Assembly: GCA_964390555.1 (NCBI GenBank)
Contig: CAYMJU010000205.1
Span: 1-64,000 of the forward strand
Origin: CAVTWS01 sp964390555
Lineage (GTDB): Bacteria > Actinomycetota > Acidimicrobiia > Acidimicrobiales > SHLQ01
DNA: 64,000 bases
Direction: 5' to 3'
Part shown: positions 45,104 through 54,166 of the stretch, piece by piece
How positions within the stretch are numbered: position 1 is the stretch's first letter
How the letters are laid out: every line of letters begins with the position of its first letter
Position numbers and translations under genes: made by a program
Notes under the pieces: generated by a model
What the model saw: only the letters and a program-made list of their open reading frames with translations
Database searches by the model: none
Told to the model about the DNA's origin: nothing

Positions 45104-45337
45104 GTGAGCGACAACTTCGACCGGTTCAAGAAGTGTGCGGTGGAGGTCCTGTCGGTCGAGGCCGACCAGGTTGTCCCGGAAGCCTCGTTCGCCGACGATC
45201 TCAACGCCGACAGCCTCGACCTGGTCGAGCTGGTGATGGCGCTCGAGGAGGAGTTCGACGTGAGCGTCGACGAATCCGAGCTCGACGGAATCGCCACGGT
45301 CAAGCAGGCCTACGACCTCATCGTCGGCAAGCTGTGA
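45104..45337 (+). CDS. acpP: Acyl carrier protein
   Basis: A 77-residue acidic carrier protein. GTG 45104 with GAAAGG eight bases upstream gives the normal ACP length; the longer in-frame start at 45053 would add 17 basic residues. Ser37 in the LNADSLDLVELVM segment is the phosphopantetheine attachment site. Helix II and the acidic recognition face (LEEEFDVSVDESEL) are present. It carries the growing acyl chain for the neighbouring enzymes. Confidence 0.95.
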   Translation: MSDNFDRFKKCAVEVLSVEADQVVPEASFADDLNADSLDLVELVMALEEEFDVSVDESELDGIATVKQAYDLIVGKL

Positions 45338-45395
45338 CGGAGCGACCCGGATGCCGATGGGGTCTGGGGGCGCGCAGCCCCCAGCGACGACTCTG

Positions 45396-46574
45396 ATGGT
45401 GCGCCGGCGAGTCGCGGTCACCGGCTTCGGCGTCGTCTCGCCTTGCGGCATCGGCCGGCAGAACTTCTGGACTGGTCTGCTCTCGGCGCCTCCCGAGGGC
45501 ATGCGCTCCATCCCCGAGTTCGACCCGACGCCCTACTTCGACAGCCCCAAAGATGCTCGTCGCACCGATCGGTTCGCCCAGATGGCGCTCGCCGCCGCTG
45601 CTGAGGCCATCGAGCAGTCCGGGCCGCTCGACGACATCGACCCGGTTCGTCGTGGTGTGCTCGTCGGCACCGGCATCGGCGGTATCTCCACCCTCGAGGA
45701 ACAGATCGTCATTCGTCACGAGAAGGGCGCGCGGCGGGTGTCGCCGTTCCTCGTCCCGATGATAATGGCCAACGCCGCGCCGGCCGGGATCTCGATGCGC
45801 TACGGGTGGCAGGGGCCTTGCGAGACGACCGTCACTGCATGCGCGGCGGGCACTCACGCCATCGGCAATGCCGCCCGGCTCATCGCCACCGGTCGGTGCG
45901 ACGCCATGATCACCGGTGGCGCCGAGGCCACGTTGACGCCGACGTCGCTCGCCGGGTTCACGAACATGACCGCCATGTCGAACGAGGGCATGTCGCGACC
46001 CTTCGATGCCCGGCGCGACGGGTTCGTGATCGCCGAAGGCGCCGCCATTCTCGTCCTCGAGGAATGGGACCATGCCGTCAGCCGCGGCGCATCCATCCTC
46101 GGTGAGATCCTCGGCGCCGCCAGCACCGCCGACGCCCACCACATTACGGCGCCATCGCCGGGAGGCGCCGGGGCGATCGCCTGTATCGAGTTGGCGCTGC
46201 TCGACGCCGGGCTCGAAGCCGACGCCATCGTTCACATCAACGCCCACGGCACATCGACCCCGCTGAACGACGCCGCGGAAGCCGCGGCCATCCACAAGGT
46301 ATTCGGCTCCCCCGGCCCCCTCGTCACCTCCACCAAAGGGGTCACCGGCCACGCCCTCGGCGCCGCCGGTGCGCTCGAAGCGGCAGCCATCCTGCTCAGC
46401 ATGGAGCACGGCTTGGTGCCACCGACGGCCGGGTACGACCAGCCGGATCCCGAGATGGCGCCCATCAACATCGTCTTCGGGGCGCCAGCTCCATGGACCC
46501 CGGGCCCGACGATGTCGAACAGCTTTGGCTTCGGTGGGCACAACGGCACGCTGATCATCGGCCCGCCGACGTGA
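45396..46574 (+). CDS. fabF: Beta-ketoacyl-ACP synthase II
   Basis: A 392-residue elongating condensing enzyme, starting at ATG 45396 (RRRVAVTGFGVVSPCG); an in-frame ATG at 45351 would add a poorly conserved segment. Catalytic Cys lies in VTACAAGTHAIG, the first His in NAHGTSTPLND, the Lys and second His region in STKGVTGHALGAAGALEA, and the closing loop in SNSFGFGGHNG. It is the last plus-strand fab gene and converges on fabZ with a 21-base gap. Confidence 0.95.
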   Translation: MVRRRVAVTGFGVVSPCGIGRQNFWTGLLSAPPEGMRSIPEFDPTPYFDSPKDARRTDRFAQMALAAAAEAIEQSGPLDDIDPVRRGVLVGTGIGGISTLEEQIVIRHEKGARRVSPFLVPMIMANAAPAGISMRYGWQGPCETTVTACAAGTHAIGNAARLIATGRCDAMITGGAEATLTPTSLAGFTNMTAMSNEGMSRPFDARRDGFVIAEGAAILVLEEWDHAVSRGASILGEILGAASTADAHHITAPSPGGAGAIACIELALLDAGLEADAIVHINAHGTSTPLNDAAEAAAIHKVFGSPGPLVTSTKGVTGHALGAAGALEAAAILLSMEHGLVPPTAGYDQPDPEMAPINIVFGAPAPWTPGPTMSNSFGFGGHNGTLIIGPPT

Positions 46575-46595
46575 CAGGGGCGCCCGGCGCGGGAC

Positions 46596-47021
46596 TCAAG
46601 CCGCGACGATAACGAAGAACAGGTCGCACTCGCAGGCGACCGCACCATTGACGAGTGCCCGACCGTTACCCTTGCCGGCCCGGGTGGACATTCGACCGAG
46701 CTCGACGTCGAGTTCGAGCCGGTCACCGGGGCCGACTTGGCGCCGGAACCGGGCGGTGTCGATCCCCCCGAACAACGGCAACCGTCCGGCGAAGCGCTCG
46801 TCGGCGAGCACCGCTATGGCGCCCAGTTGCGCGATCGCCTCACACATCAGCACACCCGGAAGCGTTGGACGGCCGGGAAAGTGACCGGCAAAGAACGCCT
46901 CGTCGCCGGTGAGCTGCCACCAGCCGGCCGCCGAGCGCCCGGGATCGAGGGCCGTGAGGCCATCGAGGAACAAGAACGGCGGCCGGTGCGGCAACAGATC
47001 GATCGGCGACGGGAGCATCAT
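46596..47021 (-). CDS. fabZ: 3-hydroxyacyl-ACP dehydratase, FabZ type
   Basis: A 141-residue hot-dog fold enzyme. LLPHRPPFLFLDGL opens the fold, the catalytic His is in FFAGHFPGRPTLPGVL near residue 47-48, and Glu in MCEAIAQLGAIAVL. It removes water from beta-hydroxyacyl-ACP. It is slightly short but complete. It is on the opposite strand to the fab operon and overlaps a possible 34-residue frame upstream by four bases (ATGA). Confidence 0.9.
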   Translation of the reverse strand: MMLPSPIDLLPHRPPFLFLDGLTALDPGRSAAGWWQLTGDEAFFAGHFPGRPTLPGVLMCEAIAQLGAIAVLADERFAGRLPLFGGIDTARFRRQVGPGDRLELDVELGRMSTRAGKGNGRALVNGAVACECDLFFVIVAA

Positions 47022-47122
47022 CCCCGGCCCAGGGCTGCGAGGGCCGCCAACAGAGCGGCCGGCGTGTACTTACCACGCGCGCGAATGCGGCTCGCCGCCG
47101 GGCAAGACCTCTGAGGTGTCAT
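47018..47122 (-). CDS. Possible 34-residue mini-gene before fabZ
   Basis: A short frame starting at ATG 47122 and ending in an ATGA overlap with fabZ. It encodes a basic segment (RIRARGKY) and an Ala/Leu-rich helix (TPAALLAALAALGRG). The overlap is what makes it worth listing; there is no clear ribosome site. It could be a leader that couples fabZ translation, or chance. Confidence 0.25.
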   Translation of the reverse strand: MTPQRSCPAASRIRARGKYTPAALLAALAALGRG

Positions 47123-47132
47123 GGCAGATGTT

Positions 47133-47170
47133 CGGGGTGGCGCGGTACCGATGTGGCCTGCGCCACCCCG
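47133..47170 (-). terminator. Hairpin after the HU gene
   Basis: An 11-bp perfect stem (47133-47143 with 47160-47170) and a 16-base loop, beginning eight bases past the HU stop. No U-tract follows on the minus strand. It is a probable transcript end or RNA-stabilising hairpin for this highly expressed gene. Confidence 0.5.
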
Positions 47171-47177
47171 ACCACAG

Positions 47178-47450
47178 CTACTTTGCGGCGGCCTTGAGCT
47201 TGGCGCCCGCGGCCACCTTGACGGCCTTGGACGCCGGGACCTGGATCGTCTCGCCGGATCGGGGATTGCGGCCCGTACGAGCGGCGCGATCAACGCGGGA
47301 GAACTTGATCCAGCCCGGCACCGACACCTCGCCACCCTTGCCCACCTCGGCGGCCACGACACCGAACAGTGCGTCGAGGCATGCCCCGGCATCCTTCTGC
47401 GACACGCCGGCCTTCTCGGCCATCGCAGCAACGAGTTCAGCCTTGGTCAT
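47178..47450 (-). CDS. HU-family DNA-binding protein
   Basis: A 90-residue nucleoid protein. GAGGAG lies eight bases before ATG 47450. N-terminal dimer helices (TKAELVAAMAEKAGVSQKDA), beta arm region WIKFSRVDRAARTGRNPRSG with the GRNP tip that bends DNA, and the C terminus VKVAAGAKLKAAAK. It lacks the long Lys/Ala-rich tail of mycobacterial HupB. A 160-base gap to trpA holds its promoter; TTGACT is present around 47540 on the minus strand, but I cannot assign a clear -10. Confidence 0.95.
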   Translation of the reverse strand: MTKAELVAAMAEKAGVSQKDAGACLDALFGVVAAEVGKGGEVSVPGWIKFSRVDRAARTGRNPRSGETIQVPASKAVKVAAGAKLKAAAK

Positions 47451-47610
47451 GATTCCTACTCCTCATCGACGGGCGGGTAGCGCTCCCTGGATCTCAGGGC
47501 ACCCGGCTCCAAATCACACGCGACTCGAAATCTAGGCCAAAGTCAAGCCTTTCGGGCGGCACGGCCCTTAAAACTGGCCCCCTGCGTGCCCGTCGGCTCT
47601 CTCGGCCAAA

Positions 47611-48429
47611 CTACATCGCGGCGCTGTCGAGGGCCCGGCGGAACCGGGCGACGATCTCGGCGACGCCATCGGCACCCTCACCGTCGAGGATGGCTTGCAC
47701 GATGGTCGAGCCCACGATCACCCCGTCGGCGTCGCGGCACGCCTCGACGGCGACATCGGGCGTGCCGACACCCACACCGATCAGCACCGGCATGTCGGTC
47801 ACCGCCTTGAGCCGCCTGGCGATCACTCGAGCGCTGCCGGCCAGCTCCGAGCGCGCACCGGTGATGCCGAGCAAGCCGACCGCGTAGACGAAACCTCGCG
47901 ACCGCGCGCAGATGAGCGGCAGCCGCTCATCGGGTGCGGTCGGGGCCGCGAGCAGAACCGACTCGACACCCGCCGCAGCCGCGGCGTCGGACCAGGGTCC
48001 GATCTCCTCGAGCGGAGCGTCGGGCAAGATCGCGGCCGAGACGCCGGCCGAGGCCAGTGCCCCCGCGAACCGCGCGAGCCCGGCATGGTGGGCGATGTTG
48101 TAGTAGGTCATCACAGCCAGCGGCACCGCGACATCGATGTCGCGGAGACCGTCGAGAACGGACTGCGGTGTCGCACCCGCACCCAACGCGGCGTCGTTGG
48201 CGGCTTGGATCGTCGGCCCGTCCATCACCGGATCCGAGAACGGGATGCCCACCTCGATGGCATCGGCCCCCGCGGCCGCCGCGGCGCGGACGTTGTTCTG
48301 CCACGGTCCGCCGATGTCCAGACCACCGGTGATGTACGGGACCAACAGCTTGCGCCCCGACGATCTCGCCGCTCGCAGGTGGGCCTCGAGTCGACCCGGT
48401 CGCCCTCCGGGCTGCGGCGTGCTGGTCAC
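47611..48429 (-). CDS. trpA: Tryptophan synthase alpha subunit
   Basis: A 272-residue TIM barrel that cleaves indole-3-glycerol phosphate. GTG 48429 overlaps the trpB stop (GTGA). Catalytic Glu and Asp are in AIEVGIPFSDPVMDGPTIQ. The phosphate-binding region is VGVGVGTPDV and VIVGSTIVQ. A long open frame continues upstream but only because it lies over trpB. It is the last gene of the trpC-F-B-A run. Confidence 0.95.
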   Translation of the reverse strand: MTSTPQPGGRPGRLEAHLRAARSSGRKLLVPYITGGLDIGGPWQNNVRAAAAAGADAIEVGIPFSDPVMDGPTIQAANDAALGAGATPQSVLDGLRDIDVAVPLAVMTYYNIAHHAGLARFAGALASAGVSAAILPDAPLEEIGPWSDAAAAAGVESVLLAAPTAPDERLPLICARSRGFVYAVGLLGITGARSELAGSARVIARRLKAVTDMPVLIGVGVGTPDVAVEACRDADGVIVGSTIVQAILDGEGADGVAEIVARFRRALDSAAM

Positions 48430-49601
48430 GGGAGAATGTCCATCATCTGGGCCACGTCCTTGTCGCCGCGACCCGACAGGTTCAACAGCACCGTGCGACC
48501 CGCCAACTCTCCGCGGGCTCGGCTCACCCACGCCAGAGCGTGCGCCGGTTCGAGGGCGGGGATGATGCCTTCGCGGCGTGCGAGCAGTTGGAAGGCATCG
48601 ACCACCTCGGCATCGGTCACCGACTCGTAGCGCGCTCGACCGATAGCCGACAGGTACGAGTGCTCGGGACCAACTCCGGGATAGTCGAGTCCGGCACTGA
48701 TCGAGTGGGCTTCTTGCACCTGACCCACCTCGTCCTGCAGCAGGTACGACCGCGAGCCGTGCACCACGCCAGGCACGCCCCGGCCCACCGCGGCCCCCCC
48801 TGCCGGTTCCACGCCGACCAGCATGGCTTCGGTGTCGACGAATCCGGAGAAGATGCCGATGGCGTTGGAACCCCCGCCGACGCACGCCGTGACCACGTCG
48901 GGATCGCCGCCGAGCAGTGCTTGGCACTGCTCGCGGGCCTCGATGCCGATCACCCGATGGAACTCGCGCACCATCCACGGGTATGGATGCGGCCCCATCA
49001 CCGAACCGAGGCAGTAGTGGGATTCCTCGACGGTGGCCACCCAATCCCGCATCGCCTCGTTGATCGCGTCCTTCAGGGTGCGGCTGCCGGATTCGGCCGA
49101 CCGCACCTCGGCCCCGAGCAGCCGCATCCGAAACACGTTGAGCGCCTGGCGATCCATGTCGACGGCCCCCATGTAGACCACGCACTCCATCCCGAGTAGC
49201 GCCGCCGCGGTCGCGGCCGCCACTCCGTGCTGGCCCGCGCCAGTCTCGGCCACCAGGCGACGCTTGCCCATTCGCTTGGCCAGGAGCGCCTGTCCCAACA
49301 CGTTGTTGATCTTGTGCGAGCCAGTGTGGTTGAGGTCCTCGCGCTTCAGGAGGAGCCGTAGCCCCAGCTCCTCGGACAGGCGGTGGCACTCGGTGAGCGG
49401 CGACGGACGTCCCGCGTAGTCCCGCAGCAGAGTGTCGAGTTCGGCCCGGAACGCCTCGTCGCCCCAGGCGGCCCGGAACGCCGACTCGAGCTCGAGGCAG
49501 GCCGGCACGAGCGTCTCGGGCACGAAACGACCGCCGAACTCGCCGAAACGGCCCTCAGGGGTTGGCTCGCCCATCACTCCCACGTGCTCCGCTCCCTTCA
49601 C
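48426..49601 (-). CDS. trpB: Tryptophan synthase beta subunit
   Basis: A 391-residue PLP enzyme joining indole to serine. GTG 49601 overlaps the trpF stop and has GGAGGA seven bases upstream, so I prefer it to the ATG at 49574. PLP Lys is in NHTGSHKINNVL, the AETGAGQHGVA loop and GGGSNA phosphate loop are intact, and the C terminus has LSGRGDKD. It pairs with trpA, coupled by GTGA. Confidence 0.96.
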   Translation of the reverse strand: MKGAEHVGVMGEPTPEGRFGEFGGRFVPETLVPACLELESAFRAAWGDEAFRAELDTLLRDYAGRPSPLTECHRLSEELGLRLLLKREDLNHTGSHKINNVLGQALLAKRMGKRRLVAETGAGQHGVAAATAAALLGMECVVYMGAVDMDRQALNVFRMRLLGAEVRSAESGSRTLKDAINEAMRDWVATVEESHYCLGSVMGPHPYPWMVREFHRVIGIEAREQCQALLGGDPDVVTACVGGGSNAIGIFSGFVDTEAMLVGVEPAGGAAVGRGVPGVVHGSRSYLLQDEVGQVQEAHSISAGLDYPGVGPEHSYLSAIGRARYESVTDAEVVDAFQLLARREGIIPALEPAHALAWVSRARGELAGRTVLLNLSGRGDKDVAQMMDILP

Positions 49602-50260
49602 AGAGCTTCCTCCTCCCAGTCGTAGGGCACCTCGTCCTCGTCGCCACCGTAGGGGCGAGGGGCGGCGCCGCGGGCATTGGCCACGAACCGGCGCAGCTTC
49701 TGGGGATCCTTTAATCCCGGCGCTCGCTCGACGCCCGAGGACACATCGACACCCCAAGGGCGAACCAGTGCGACGGCGCGCCCCACGTTGTCGGGGTTGA
49801 GACCGCCGGCCAGGATCGTCCGGGCCCGATCCGGTGCTCCCTCGGCGAGAGACCAGTCGAACACTTGACCAGAACCGGGCGCCGGTGAATCGAGGAGCAC
49901 GGCGTCGGCGCCGTAATCGGCGACTTGGTCAAGGCGTACATCGCCCGCGGGAAAGGCCTTGATCACGAACGGCACCCGCTCGCGAATCCACTTCGTGTCG
50001 TCGGGCGTCTCGCGACCGTGCAACTGAGCTGCTCGCAGGCCGGTCTGGTTCACGACGTCGACCACGCGCTGGCGGGCCTCGTCTCGGAACACACCCACGC
50101 TGAGGATCTCGGGTGGCAGGCGCCGCACGATGTCGCGGACGCGATGCGCCGCGACCTGTCGGGTGGAGGGAGCGAAGACGAACCCCACGGCGTCGGCCCC
50201 GACGACCACGCACAACAAGGCGTCGTCCTCGTTGGTGATGCCGCAGATCTTCACGAACAC
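49598..50260 (-). CDS. trpF: Phosphoribosylanthranilate isomerase
   Basis: A 220-residue TIM-barrel isomerase for the third step of tryptophan synthesis. Start GTG 50260 (FVKICGITNEDDA). Catalytic Cys in KICGI and Asp in VLLDS; phosphate-binding GGLNPDNV and VDVSSGVERAPGLKD. In Streptomyces and Mycobacterium this gene is missing and PriA does the reaction, so its presence is informative about lineage. The C terminus has an acidic tail of about 25 residues. It is 90 bases after trpC. Confidence 0.95.
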   Translation of the reverse strand: MFVKICGITNEDDALLCVVVGADAVGFVFAPSTRQVAAHRVRDIVRRLPPEILSVGVFRDEARQRVVDVVNQTGLRAAQLHGRETPDDTKWIRERVPFVIKAFPAGDVRLDQVADYGADAVLLDSPAPGSGQVFDWSLAEGAPDRARTILAGGLNPDNVGRAVALVRPWGVDVSSGVERAPGLKDPQKLRRFVANARGAAPRPYGGDEDEVPYDWEEEAL

Positions 50261-50350
50261 TGGCGCCGACGCTACCCTCTCACCACCCTCTTCCTGGCCG
50301 AATATCGCGCGGGCCGACGTCGAAACTCGCCGCGACGCCCGTGAGCGCGG

Positions 50351-51181
50351 TCAGGGACGGACCGCGCGGAGGGCGGCGACAGCGTCGCGGCGGCTGCCCG
50401 CGGTGACGACCGACTCGCCGACGAGCACGGCGTGATACCCGGCCGCGGCCAGGGTCCGCGCGTCGTCGGGCCCTCGCACCCCGGACTCGGCGACCCGTAC
50501 GACTCCGTCGGGCAGCGCGGCGGCCACTCGCACCGCGCGATCCTCATCGACCGCGAAGGTCACCAGATCGCGCTGATTGACACCGATCAGGTCCGCGCCC
50601 ACGCCCAGGGCCCGCTCGACCTCGGCTTCGTCATGGGTCTCGACGAGGGCGTCGATGCCGATGTGGCGGGCCAGCTGGTGGAAGTCCCGGAGCTCGGCGT
50701 CGTCTAGTGCGGCCACGATCAGCAGCACGCAATCGGCGCCCATGAGCCGGGCGTCGCACACGTCGCGTGCATCGACGGTGAAGTCCTTACGGATGATCGG
50801 TACCGCAACGGCGGCACGCGCCCGGACGAGGTCGTCGGGCGAACCACCGAAGTGGTCGACGTCGGTGAGCACCGACAGACATGTCGCCCCCCCGTCGACG
50901 TACTCGCGGGCCACCGCCGATGGGTCGAGGTCGATGGCCAGGTCCCCCTTCGACGGCGACCGGCGCTTGATCTCGGCGATGACGCCCAGTCCATCGACGG
51001 CGGTGAGCGAGTCGCGAAAGCCTCGCGCCGGTGGCGCGTCCTGGACCTTGGTCAAAAGATCCGCGAGGCGCCGGGTGTCGGCCCGGGAGCGCTCGCGATG
51101 GGCACAGAGAATGCGGTCGAGGTAGGTCGCCACAGCATCAGTCTGGACGCCGCCGCGCCGCGCACCACCGGAAACCATCAT
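50351..51181 (-). CDS. trpC: Indole-3-glycerol phosphate synthase
   Basis: A 276-residue TIM barrel closing the indole ring. ATG 51181 (or 51178, with GAGGA seven bases upstream) is chosen; the longer open frame lies over the response regulator. Catalytic motifs: VIAEIKRRSPSKGDL, IIRKDFTVDARDV, LVETHDEAEVERAL, IGVNQRDL and VAESGVRGPDD. It heads the trpC-F-B-A transcript and is divergent from the two-component genes with a 99-base gap. Confidence 0.95.
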   Translation of the reverse strand: MMVSGGARRGGVQTDAVATYLDRILCAHRERSRADTRRLADLLTKVQDAPPARGFRDSLTAVDGLGVIAEIKRRSPSKGDLAIDLDPSAVAREYVDGGATCLSVLTDVDHFGGSPDDLVRARAAVAVPIIRKDFTVDARDVCDARLMGADCVLLIVAALDDAELRDFHQLARHIGIDALVETHDEAEVERALGVGADLIGVNQRDLVTFAVDEDRAVRVAAALPDGVVRVAESGVRGPDDARTLAAAGYHAVLVGESVVTAGSRRDAVAALRAVRP

Positions 51182-51280
51182 CGAATCCTCACATGTTCGT
51201 GATCGCGAGCGACGGGGAACCTGCGAGCATGGACCTCGACGGCCCCACCACCGAGGCCTGGTGCTTACCGAGGCGGGGAG

Positions 51281-51967
51281 ATGAACGACGAAACCGTGAT
51301 CCTCCTCGTCGAGGACGACCCGAACATCGCCGACCTGGTCGACACTTACCTCCGCCGCGAGGGATATCGCGTGTACCAAGCCGCCGATGGGGCACGGGCC
51401 CTCGAGTTGGTGAACGAGCACGCACCCGATCTCGCGATTCTCGATATCGGGCTGCCCGGTGACCTCACGGGCCTCGACATCTGCCGACACCTCAGGCGCG
51501 ACTCCGATCTTCCAGTGATCATGCTCACCGCTCGCGATGACGAGATCGACCGGGTCCTCGGCCTCGAGCTCGGGGCCGACGACTACGTCACGAAACCGTT
51601 CTCTCCACGGGAACTGATGGCCAGAGTCAAGGCGATCCTTCGCCGATCGGCGTCGTCGACCAGTCGGACGCCGGCTCCGGTGGTCATCGAAGCGGGCGCC
51701 GACATCGTCGTCGACCTCGGCCGTCGCGAGGCCCGCTCCGGCGATCAGGTCGTCAACCTGGCCGCTCGGGAGTTCGATCTACTCGCTCACCTGGCCCAGC
51801 ACCGAGGGCTGGCCCTCAGCCGGCGCCAGCTCCTCGACGGGGTCTGGGGCGAGACATGGGTCGGCGACGAGCGCACCGTCGATGTCCACGTCCGCCAGCT
51901 GCGTAAGAAGCTCGGCGATGCCCTGGCGCTCCACACCGTGTGGGGCACCGGTTACCGACTCGACTGA
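51281..51967 (+). CDS. OmpR/PhoB-family response regulator
   Basis: A 228-residue regulator. Receiver: LLVEDDPNIADL, phospho-acceptor Asp in LAILDIGLPG near residue 53, IMLTARDDE and YVTKPFSP. C-terminal winged helix: LAAREFDLLAHLAQHRGLAL and VDVHVRQLRKKLGD ending GTGYRLD. GGCGGGGAG precedes the ATG closely. It is followed after six bases by its histidine kinase gene. The pair interrupts the trp gene region; no target is apparent. Confidence 0.94.
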   Translation: MNDETVILLVEDDPNIADLVDTYLRREGYRVYQAADGARALELVNEHAPDLAILDIGLPGDLTGLDICRHLRRDSDLPVIMLTARDDEIDRVLGLELGADDYVTKPFSPRELMARVKAILRRSASSTSRTPAPVVIEAGADIVVDLGRREARSGDQVVNLAAREFDLLAHLAQHRGLALSRRQLLDGVWGETWVGDERTVDVHVRQLRKKLGDALALHTVWGTGYRLD

Positions 51968-51973
51968 TACATC

Positions 51974-53341
51974 GTGAGACGCCGCCTCGTCATCGCCATC
52001 GCCGGCACGGTCCTCGTAACTCTCGTGGCCGTGGGCCTAGGGACGATCGCCCTCAGCCGCCTCTCAGCCCGCGAGGACAGCCGCGACCGGCTGGTCGAGG
52101 AGACCGGCGCCCTGGCCGCCCTCGTCGACGCCGCCCCGCTGCCACCCGTGCGCGGGGGCCCGGTGCGCGATCGCTTGCGACTGTTCGCCCAAGCACTCCA
52201 GGTTGCCGACGCCGGTGTGATCGTTCTCTCCGCCGACGGCGGAACCGAGCGGGTCGATCTCCCCGACCGGATCTCACCGGAGGACATCCCTCTCGACCAG
52301 CTCGAAGAGGGAGTCATCACCAGCGGATTCCTCGACGACACCGTGTGGGCGGCCGTGCGAATCGACACCGGGCCGGCACCGCTCGTCATCGTCACCGCGG
52401 ATGAGATCCGAGGCGGTGTCGGACCGGCCGGGCGATGGTTCGTGATCGCCGGAGGCGTGTCGCTCGGCGCCGCCTGTCTCGTCGCGGTTCTGGTCGCTCG
52501 CCGGCTGGCGGACCCATTGCGATCCGCGCAAGAGACCGCGACGCGAATCGCCGGCGGAGATCTCACGGCCCGGGTCCCGCCACCGGCCGCCATCGATCCC
52601 ACCGAGGTCGGGGAGGTCTCGCGGGCGATCAACAGCATGGCCGACGCGCTCGAGCGGTCGCGCACCCTCGAGCGCCAGTTCCTCCTGTCGATATCACACG
52701 ACTTGCGTACCCCGCTCACGTCGATCCGGGGCTACGCCGAAGCGATCGCCGATGATGCCGCGCCAGATCCTCGGCGCGCCGCCGAGGTCATCTTGTCCGA
52801 GTCGCGTCGACTCGAACGGCTCGTGCGCGATCTTCTCGACCTGAGCCGGCTCGAGGCCCATCGCTTCACGTTCCACGCCCACCACGTGGACCTGGTCGAC
52901 GTGGTGACCGATACCGCCTCAGCGTTCGAGCATCACGCAACCTCGAAGGGCCTCGTGCTCGAGCTCCGCGTCCCGTCGACGCCGGTGCCGGCCGAGACCG
53001 ATCCCGACCGGATGGCACAGGTCATCGCCAACCTGATCGAGAACGCCTGCAAGTTCGCCCGCCACCGTGTCGTCGTCACTCTCGCCGCCGCCCCCGCCAG
53101 CCGTCACGAGGTGACGGTGGCCGACGACGGTCCGGGCATCTCGCCGGCCGATCTTCCGCACGTGTTCGACCGCCTATACACCGCCCGCCACTCGCCGGTA
53201 GCAAGCCCCGATGTCAACCTCAACGGTTCCGGGTTGGGCCTGGCCATCGTACGCGAGCTGGTGACCGCCATGGGCGGCTCGGTCAGTGTCGAGTCGTCGC
53301 CGCCCGACGGCACGACATTTCGTGTTCGGTTCGCAGGATGA
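51974..53341 (+). CDS. HAMP-containing sensor histidine kinase
   Basis: A 455-residue kinase starting at GTG. Two membrane helices (residues 5-27 and about 153-175) flank an extracytoplasmic domain of about 120 residues. HAMP follows (ARRLADPLRSAQETATRIAG). H-box is LSISHDLRTPLTSIRGY, N-box is NLIENACKFARH, and G-boxes are ADDGPGIS and GSGLGLAIVREL. It is the classic EnvZ-like partner for the preceding OmpR-type regulator. The ligand is unknown. Confidence 0.94.
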   Translation: MRRRLVIAIAGTVLVTLVAVGLGTIALSRLSAREDSRDRLVEETGALAALVDAAPLPPVRGGPVRDRLRLFAQALQVADAGVIVLSADGGTERVDLPDRISPEDIPLDQLEEGVITSGFLDDTVWAAVRIDTGPAPLVIVTADEIRGGVGPAGRWFVIAGGVSLGAACLVAVLVARRLADPLRSAQETATRIAGGDLTARVPPPAAIDPTEVGEVSRAINSMADALERSRTLERQFLLSISHDLRTPLTSIRGYAEAIADDAAPDPRRAAEVILSESRRLERLVRDLLDLSRLEAHRFTFHAHHVDLVDVVTDTASAFEHHATSKGLVLELRVPSTPVPAETDPDRMAQVIANLIENACKFARHRVVVTLAAAPASRHEVTVADDGPGISPADLPHVFDRLYTARHSPVASPDVNLNGSGLGLAIVRELVTAMGGSVSVESSPPDGTTFRVRFAG

Positions 53342-53356
53342 GATCGGGCACGGGGA

Positions 53357-54166
53357 TCACGACACGACGATGGCGCCGTTGTCGGTCGTCACCGGCGGCG
53401 CGACCGCCCGCTTGACCAGGGCTAGACCGACGTCGGCGGCCGCGCTGGTCACCCGGCCGACGACCGCACCGTCGATCACCAGGTCGTCGCGGGCCGCCAG
53501 CAAGCCTGACCCGGCGCGGATCAGTCGCAGCACACGCGGCGTCGTTGCCCCCCGGCTGTCGATTCGGGCCACGAGTTCCTGCCCCACGAAGCAGCCCTTG
53601 GTGAAGCTCACCGCTGCGGCCACCACCCCCACCTCGGCCGGAATGGTGTCGTCGTCGACCTCGGCACCCATCATGGGGAACCGCGCCTCTATCCGCTCGA
53701 CGTGAAAGGCCTCGGCGTCGAGTTCCGCACCGACCGGCGCGACAACGACGTCGCCCGGACCGATCAGGTCGAACCCGGTCCATCCGTTCCAGTCGAACGG
53801 CAGGCTCCATGTCCCCGGCGACGGCTCCGGCGTGACCAGGCCTTCACCGCGCACCGCGATCACACCCCAGTCGACCAGGGGCTCGATCTCAATTTTCGTG
53901 CGCAGCTTGAACCGACCGAGCCGCTCGACCAAACCGACGCCGTAACCGCCATCGACATCGGCCAGGAACGCGTCGGCGGCCACGCGGGTGAGCCGAAGCC
54001 ACGATGCCACCTTGCCCTGGGGATGCAAGGCGAGGGCCCAGGTTGTGGCCCCGGCGGCCAACGGCTCGATGTCCTGGCTGAGCTGGCCCTGGAGGTAGGA
54101 CACGGCATCGGGGCCCGACACCCGTACCACGTCGCGGGGCCAACGAAACCAACGCGGGTCACTCAT
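53357..54166 (-). CDS. ygfZ: YgfZ/GcvT-like folate-binding protein
   Basis: A 269-residue protein of the COG0354 family, which supports iron-sulfur enzyme maintenance with tetrahydrofolate. The diagnostic motif KGCFVGQELVARIDSRG is intact, including the conserved Cys. The N terminus has GPDAVSYLQGQLSQDI. It overlaps the trpE stop by four bases (ATGA), so it is translated with trpE although no functional link is known. Confidence 0.9.
   Translation of the reverse strand: MSDPRWFRWPRDVVRVSGPDAVSYLQGQLSQDIEPLAAGATTWALALHPQGKVASWLRLTRVAADAFLADVDGGYGVGLVERLGRFKLRTKIEIEPLVDWGVIAVRGEGLVTPEPSPGTWSLPFDWNGWTGFDLIGPGDVVVAPVGAELDAEAFHVERIEARFPMMGAEVDDDTIPAEVGVVAAAVSFTKGCFVGQELVARIDSRGATTPRVLRLIRAGSGLLAARDDLVIDGAVVGRVTSAAADVGLALVKRAVAPPVTTDNGAIVVS

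Noticed and set aside
51182..51280. Tandem TGG TGG codons upstream of trpC as a trp leader peptide/attenuator
   Set aside because: The two codons are in frame with trpC but no start codon with a ribosome site, no stop and no terminator hairpin follow; a leader cannot be supported.
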